DNA of 6,981 nucleotides from Deltaproteobacteria bacterium (GTDB lineage Bacteria; Desulfobacterota; Desulfobacteria; Desulfobacterales; JAFDCJ01), in the NCBI GenBank assembly GCA_019310665.1, contig JAFDDW010000095.1:1-6981 (forward strand). The letters run 5' to 3'. The notes under the pieces are model-generated. The model was not told the DNA's origin and searched no databases. It saw only the letters and a list, made by a program, of their open reading frames with translations. The position numbers and the translations under genes were made by a program. Position 1 is the stretch's first letter. The number at the start of each line of letters is the position of its first letter. Of this stretch, positions 5,784 through 6,981 are shown one piece after another.

Positions 5784-5924
5784 ATCCGGCGTCACGGTGA
5801 AGCCGGCGATTTGGATTTTATCGGCATTCGGCACGAGGAGGCGGCATTCTTCGCCGCCTCGGCCTTTGCCAAGCTCACCAGTCACCCGGCTGCCTGTTCG
5901 GCCATGCCGGGCCGGCATGCTTGA
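5784..5924 (+). pseudogene. Remnant of a ThDP-dependent enzyme (PoxB/acetolactate synthase type), N-terminal part
   Basis: The frame starting AIRRHG (from 5781) reads continuously to a TGA at 5922-5924 without a start codon. Codons 5817-5897 give FIGIRHEEAAFFAAS, then AFAKLTSHPAAC. This matches the conserved N-terminal (PYR) domain stretch of ThDP enzymes such as pyruvate oxidase, typically xxRHEExAAFAAxAxAxLTGxxAVC, in which the RHE glutamate activates the thiamine cofactor. The GC-rich third positions also look coding. The expected following SGPG region is degraded (SAMPGRHA) and the reading frame ends. Everything before about residue 35 of a normal protein and about 500 residues after it are missing. 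The match is from memory of the family, not from an alignment. No ribosome binding site is seen, so it is very unlikely to be translated. Confidence 0.6.
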
Positions 5925-5952
5925 GATGATCACCGACCCGGAGCTTATATAA
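5899..5952 (+). pseudogene. Possible C-terminal scrap of the same ThDP enzyme
   Basis: In a different frame from the preceding remnant, AGMLEMITDPELI ends at a TAA (5950-5952). Many ThDP enzymes of the PoxB/acetolactate synthase group carry a strand near the C-terminus of the form PALIEVxTDPE, so this could be the other end of a gene from which the middle has been deleted. The match is short and may be chance. Confidence 0.3.
5921..5950 (+). promoter_or_regulatory. Possible sigma-70 promoter for rubrerythrin 2
   Basis: TTGAGA (5921-5926) and TTATAT (5945-5950) are separated by 18 bp, with initiation expected near 5957 and a leader of about 29 nt to the ATG at 5986. It would let the second rubrerythrin be transcribed independently of perR. 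No palindrome like that before perR overlaps it. Confidence 0.4.
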
Positions 5953-5985
5953 CCCCGATCGCGATCCAATAAGGAGATCGATTTT

Positions 5986-6507
5986 ATGAGCAAAACAGAT
6001 GAAAATCTAAAGGCCGCGGTTGCCGCTGAATCGCTGGCCCGCAACCGCTATTCCTATTTCGCGGAAATGGCCGAAAAAGAAGGCTATCGATATATCGCCA
6101 AGATTTTTGAGGAAATCGCCGAAAACGAGAAATACCACGCCATGGAAGAGCTCAGGCTTTTGATGGGGAACCGGGATACCCTGACCAATCTCAAGGAATC
6201 AATCGATGGCGAACAGTATGAATCGGAAGATATGTACCCCCGGTATGCAACCGAGGCGGAGGTGGAAGGCAACCGGGCGGCCACGATTCTGTTTCAACAG
6301 ATTTCCAAGATTGAACGGCAACATCACGACCGCTTTACAAAACTCCTTGAAATGGTGGCCGCCGGGAAAGTGTTTAAACGCGATGCCCCCATCAAATGGA
6401 AATGCAGCATTTGCGGGTATGCTCATGAAGGTCTTGAACCGCCCAAGCGATGTCCTTACTGCAAGCACCCGCGGGAGTATTACGAACCGGCCAACCTGGA
6501 CGTTTAG
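5986..6507 (+). CDS. rbr: Rubrerythrin (second copy, tandem paralogue)
   Basis: This copy has the same length as the first (173 residues) and aligns without gaps at about 60% identity, so the pair arose by an old duplication or by recruitment of a close relative. All functional residues are kept at identical positions: E15, E48/H51, E76/E79, E110/H113 for the diiron site and C140/C143, C156/C159 for the rubredoxin iron. Differences cluster on helix surfaces (for example residues 52-68 and 111-119), leaving the C-terminal rubredoxin domain most alike. An AAGGAG site (5971-5976) lies 9 bases before the ATG. Role: peroxide reduction in the cytoplasm, as for the first copy. The separate spacer, with its own candidate promoter and no PerR-like palindrome, suggests the two copies may be expressed under different conditions. 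Confidence 0.96.
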   Translation: MSKTDENLKAAVAAESLARNRYSYFAEMAEKEGYRYIAKIFEEIAENEKYHAMEELRLLMGNRDTLTNLKESIDGEQYESEDMYPRYATEAEVEGNRAATILFQQISKIERQHHDRFTKLLEMVAAGKVFKRDAPIKWKCSICGYAHEGLEPPKRCPYCKHPREYYEPANLDV

Positions 6508-6574
6508 TACCTTAGAAAATATATTTGTGCATTTTATGGCAAGATCTTTTTGTGGAAAAATCAAGTTATCCAAA

Positions 6575-6617
6575 GAAATGCCTAAATTGCCTAAATTGCA
6601 CTAAAGTGCCTAAAATT
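6575..6617 (+). repeat. Short tandem repeat of a TGCCTAAA unit
   Basis: TGCCTAAAT, TGCCTAAATT, TGCACTAAAG and TGCCTAAAATT follow one another after the rubrerythrin 2 stop codon with a 9-10-bp period; the third unit is slightly diverged. They sit just before a terminator hairpin and are not coding. They could be slippage products or a dispersed intergenic repeat. Confidence 0.7.
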
Positions 6618-6619
6618 GA

Positions 6620-6647
6620 GGTCCGCCTCCGGCGGATCGATTTTATT
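6620..6647 (+). terminator. Rho-independent terminator after rubrerythrin 2
   Basis: GGTCCGCC (6620-6627) pairs with GGCGGATC (6631-6638) with one G-U pair around a TCC loop. It is followed by GATTTTATT. It lies about 110 bp after the rubrerythrin 2 stop. Confidence 0.72.
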
Positions 6648-6699
6648 AAAATAAAAAAAAGCAAGGTACACTACTATATTCACTTACTGATTTCTGGTT

Positions 6700-6730
6700 T
6701 TGCATGCTGAAAATACCAGGCGTTTATAAT
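6700..6730 (+). promoter_or_regulatory. Promoter for the rubredoxin-domain gene
   Basis: A perfect TATAAT stands at 6725-6730. The -35 is weak: TTGCAT (6700-6705) with a long 19-bp spacer is the best candidate. Initiation near 6737 would give a leader of about 60 nt containing GGAGCGAAGCGAC, whose GCGAAGC core can form a tight mini-hairpin, and CCGG-TTTAT-CCGG (6770-6782). Confidence 0.5.
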
Positions 6731-6785
6731 AAAGACGGAGCGAAGCGACACCACAATTTTAAGCATTTTCCGGTTTATCCGGGTT

Positions 6786-6794
6786 GGGGGGGGG
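6786..6794 (+). promoter_or_regulatory. Homopolymeric G9 tract serving as ribosome binding site
   Basis: Nine consecutive G end three bases before the ATG at 6798. G-runs can pair with the CCUCC of 16S rRNA, and no other Shine-Dalgarno-like sequence is present. The run is of a length that can slip during replication, which would change the spacing to the start codon. Confidence 0.5.
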
Positions 6795-6797
6795 AAT

Positions 6798-6981
6798 ATG
6801 GCAAAATACATATGCAGTGTCTGTGAATATGTCCATGATGAAGAAAAAACCGGCCAAAAGTGGGCCGACCTTCCTGACGATTGGGTGTGCCCGGTCTGTG
6901 AATCACCAAAAAGTTTTTTTTCAAAGGCGGATGATTCCGGATCTGAACCGGAGCCGCACGTTGAAAAGGTGAAAAAAGAGA
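6798..6981 (+). CDS. Rubredoxin-domain protein (3' end outside window)
   Basis: Sixty-one codons are visible before the window ends. The first 45 residues are a rubredoxin domain: C6-x2-C9, then aromatic and acidic positions, W22-ADLPDDW-V, and C31-PVC34, followed by ESPKSFF. It lacks the extra residues after the first cysteine pair seen in longer rubredoxins. Free rubredoxins end near residue 52-54, but here an acidic, low-complexity stretch (DDSGSEPEPHVEKVKK) continues past residue 60. The domain therefore appears to be the N-terminal module of a larger protein or to have a charged tail. One-electron transfer to a fused flavin domain (for example an FMN glutamate-synthase-type or flavodiiron partner) would fit, but that is inference. 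Its place after two rubrerythrins makes it a likely electron donor for peroxide reduction. It has its own promoter and follows a terminator, so it forms a separate unit. Confidence 0.9.
   Translation, partial: MAKYICSVCEYVHDEEKTGQKWADLPDDWVCPVCESPKSFFSKADDSGSEPEPHVEKVKKE

Noticed and set aside
5838..5860. 8-bp GC-rich hairpin GAGGCGGC/GCCGCCTC as a terminator for rubrerythrin 1
   Set aside because: It has no T-tract, and it falls exactly in the Glu/Ala-rich codons of the ThDP-enzyme remnant, so it is probably a by-product of old coding sequence.
5957..5966. Palindrome GATCGCGATC before rubrerythrin 2
   Set aside because: It is a short self-complementary string with two GATC sites and no resemblance to a known operator.
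5742..6044. 100-codon minus-strand frame across the rubrerythrin spacer
   Set aside because: It overlaps the start of rubrerythrin 2, and the plus strand of the same stretch holds the better-supported ThDP-enzyme remnant.

Overview
The window reads like a piece of the chromosome of a strictly anaerobic bacterium, most likely a sulfate reducer of the Desulfobacterota (Desulfobacterales type). The reasons are a nickel-iron carbon monoxide dehydrogenase, two rubrerythrins, a PerR regulator, a rubredoxin-domain protein, moderate GC in the genes and AT-rich spacers. The taxonomic placement is inference from gene content, not from a marker gene.

Layout. At the left edge a glutaredoxin-like thiol protein (1-271, minus strand, 3' end cut off) points away from a 655-bp regulatory gap (272-926). 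The gap holds inverted and direct repeats, a sigma-54-like promoter, an untranslated leader with small hairpins and a Fur-family-like half-palindrome. It feeds cooS (927-2900), a complete catalytic subunit of anaerobic CO dehydrogenase with every expected metal ligand, but with no cooF, cooC or acs partner in view. Two hairpins follow cooS. Next is a nitronate-monooxygenase/FabK-type flavoprotein (3090-4580). It carries an unusual N-terminal run of three Trp/Pro decapeptides and a roughly 110-residue C-terminal tail of 14-15-residue repeats, and it ends at a strong terminator.

From 4655 rightwards is a peroxide-defence cluster. A promoter overlaps a perfect 10-1-10 palindrome directly before perR (4690-5145), whose mRNA may be leaderless. 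Rubrerythrin 1 follows (5212-5733), then a GC-rich 252-bp spacer, then rubrerythrin 2 (5986-6507, about 60% identical to the first, gap-free). After a terminator and a perfect TATAAT box, a rubredoxin-domain protein begins at 6798 behind a nine-G ribosome binding site and runs off the right edge.

How the genes fit together: CooS and its Fe-S clusters are oxygen-sensitive. Rubrerythrins reduce hydrogen peroxide with electrons delivered through rubredoxin, and PerR is the usual peroxide sensor controlling such genes. The right half is therefore a plausible PerR regulon (perR itself, two rubrerythrins, a rubredoxin-type donor).

The most notable hidden item lies in the spacer between the rubrerythrins. 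One frame encodes a recognisable fragment of a ThDP-dependent enzyme of the PoxB/acetolactate synthase type (around the RHEEAA glutamate motif), followed in another frame by a piece that resembles the C-terminus of the same family. This looks like a gene collapsed by internal deletion. No mobile element, tRNA, rRNA or CRISPR array was found.
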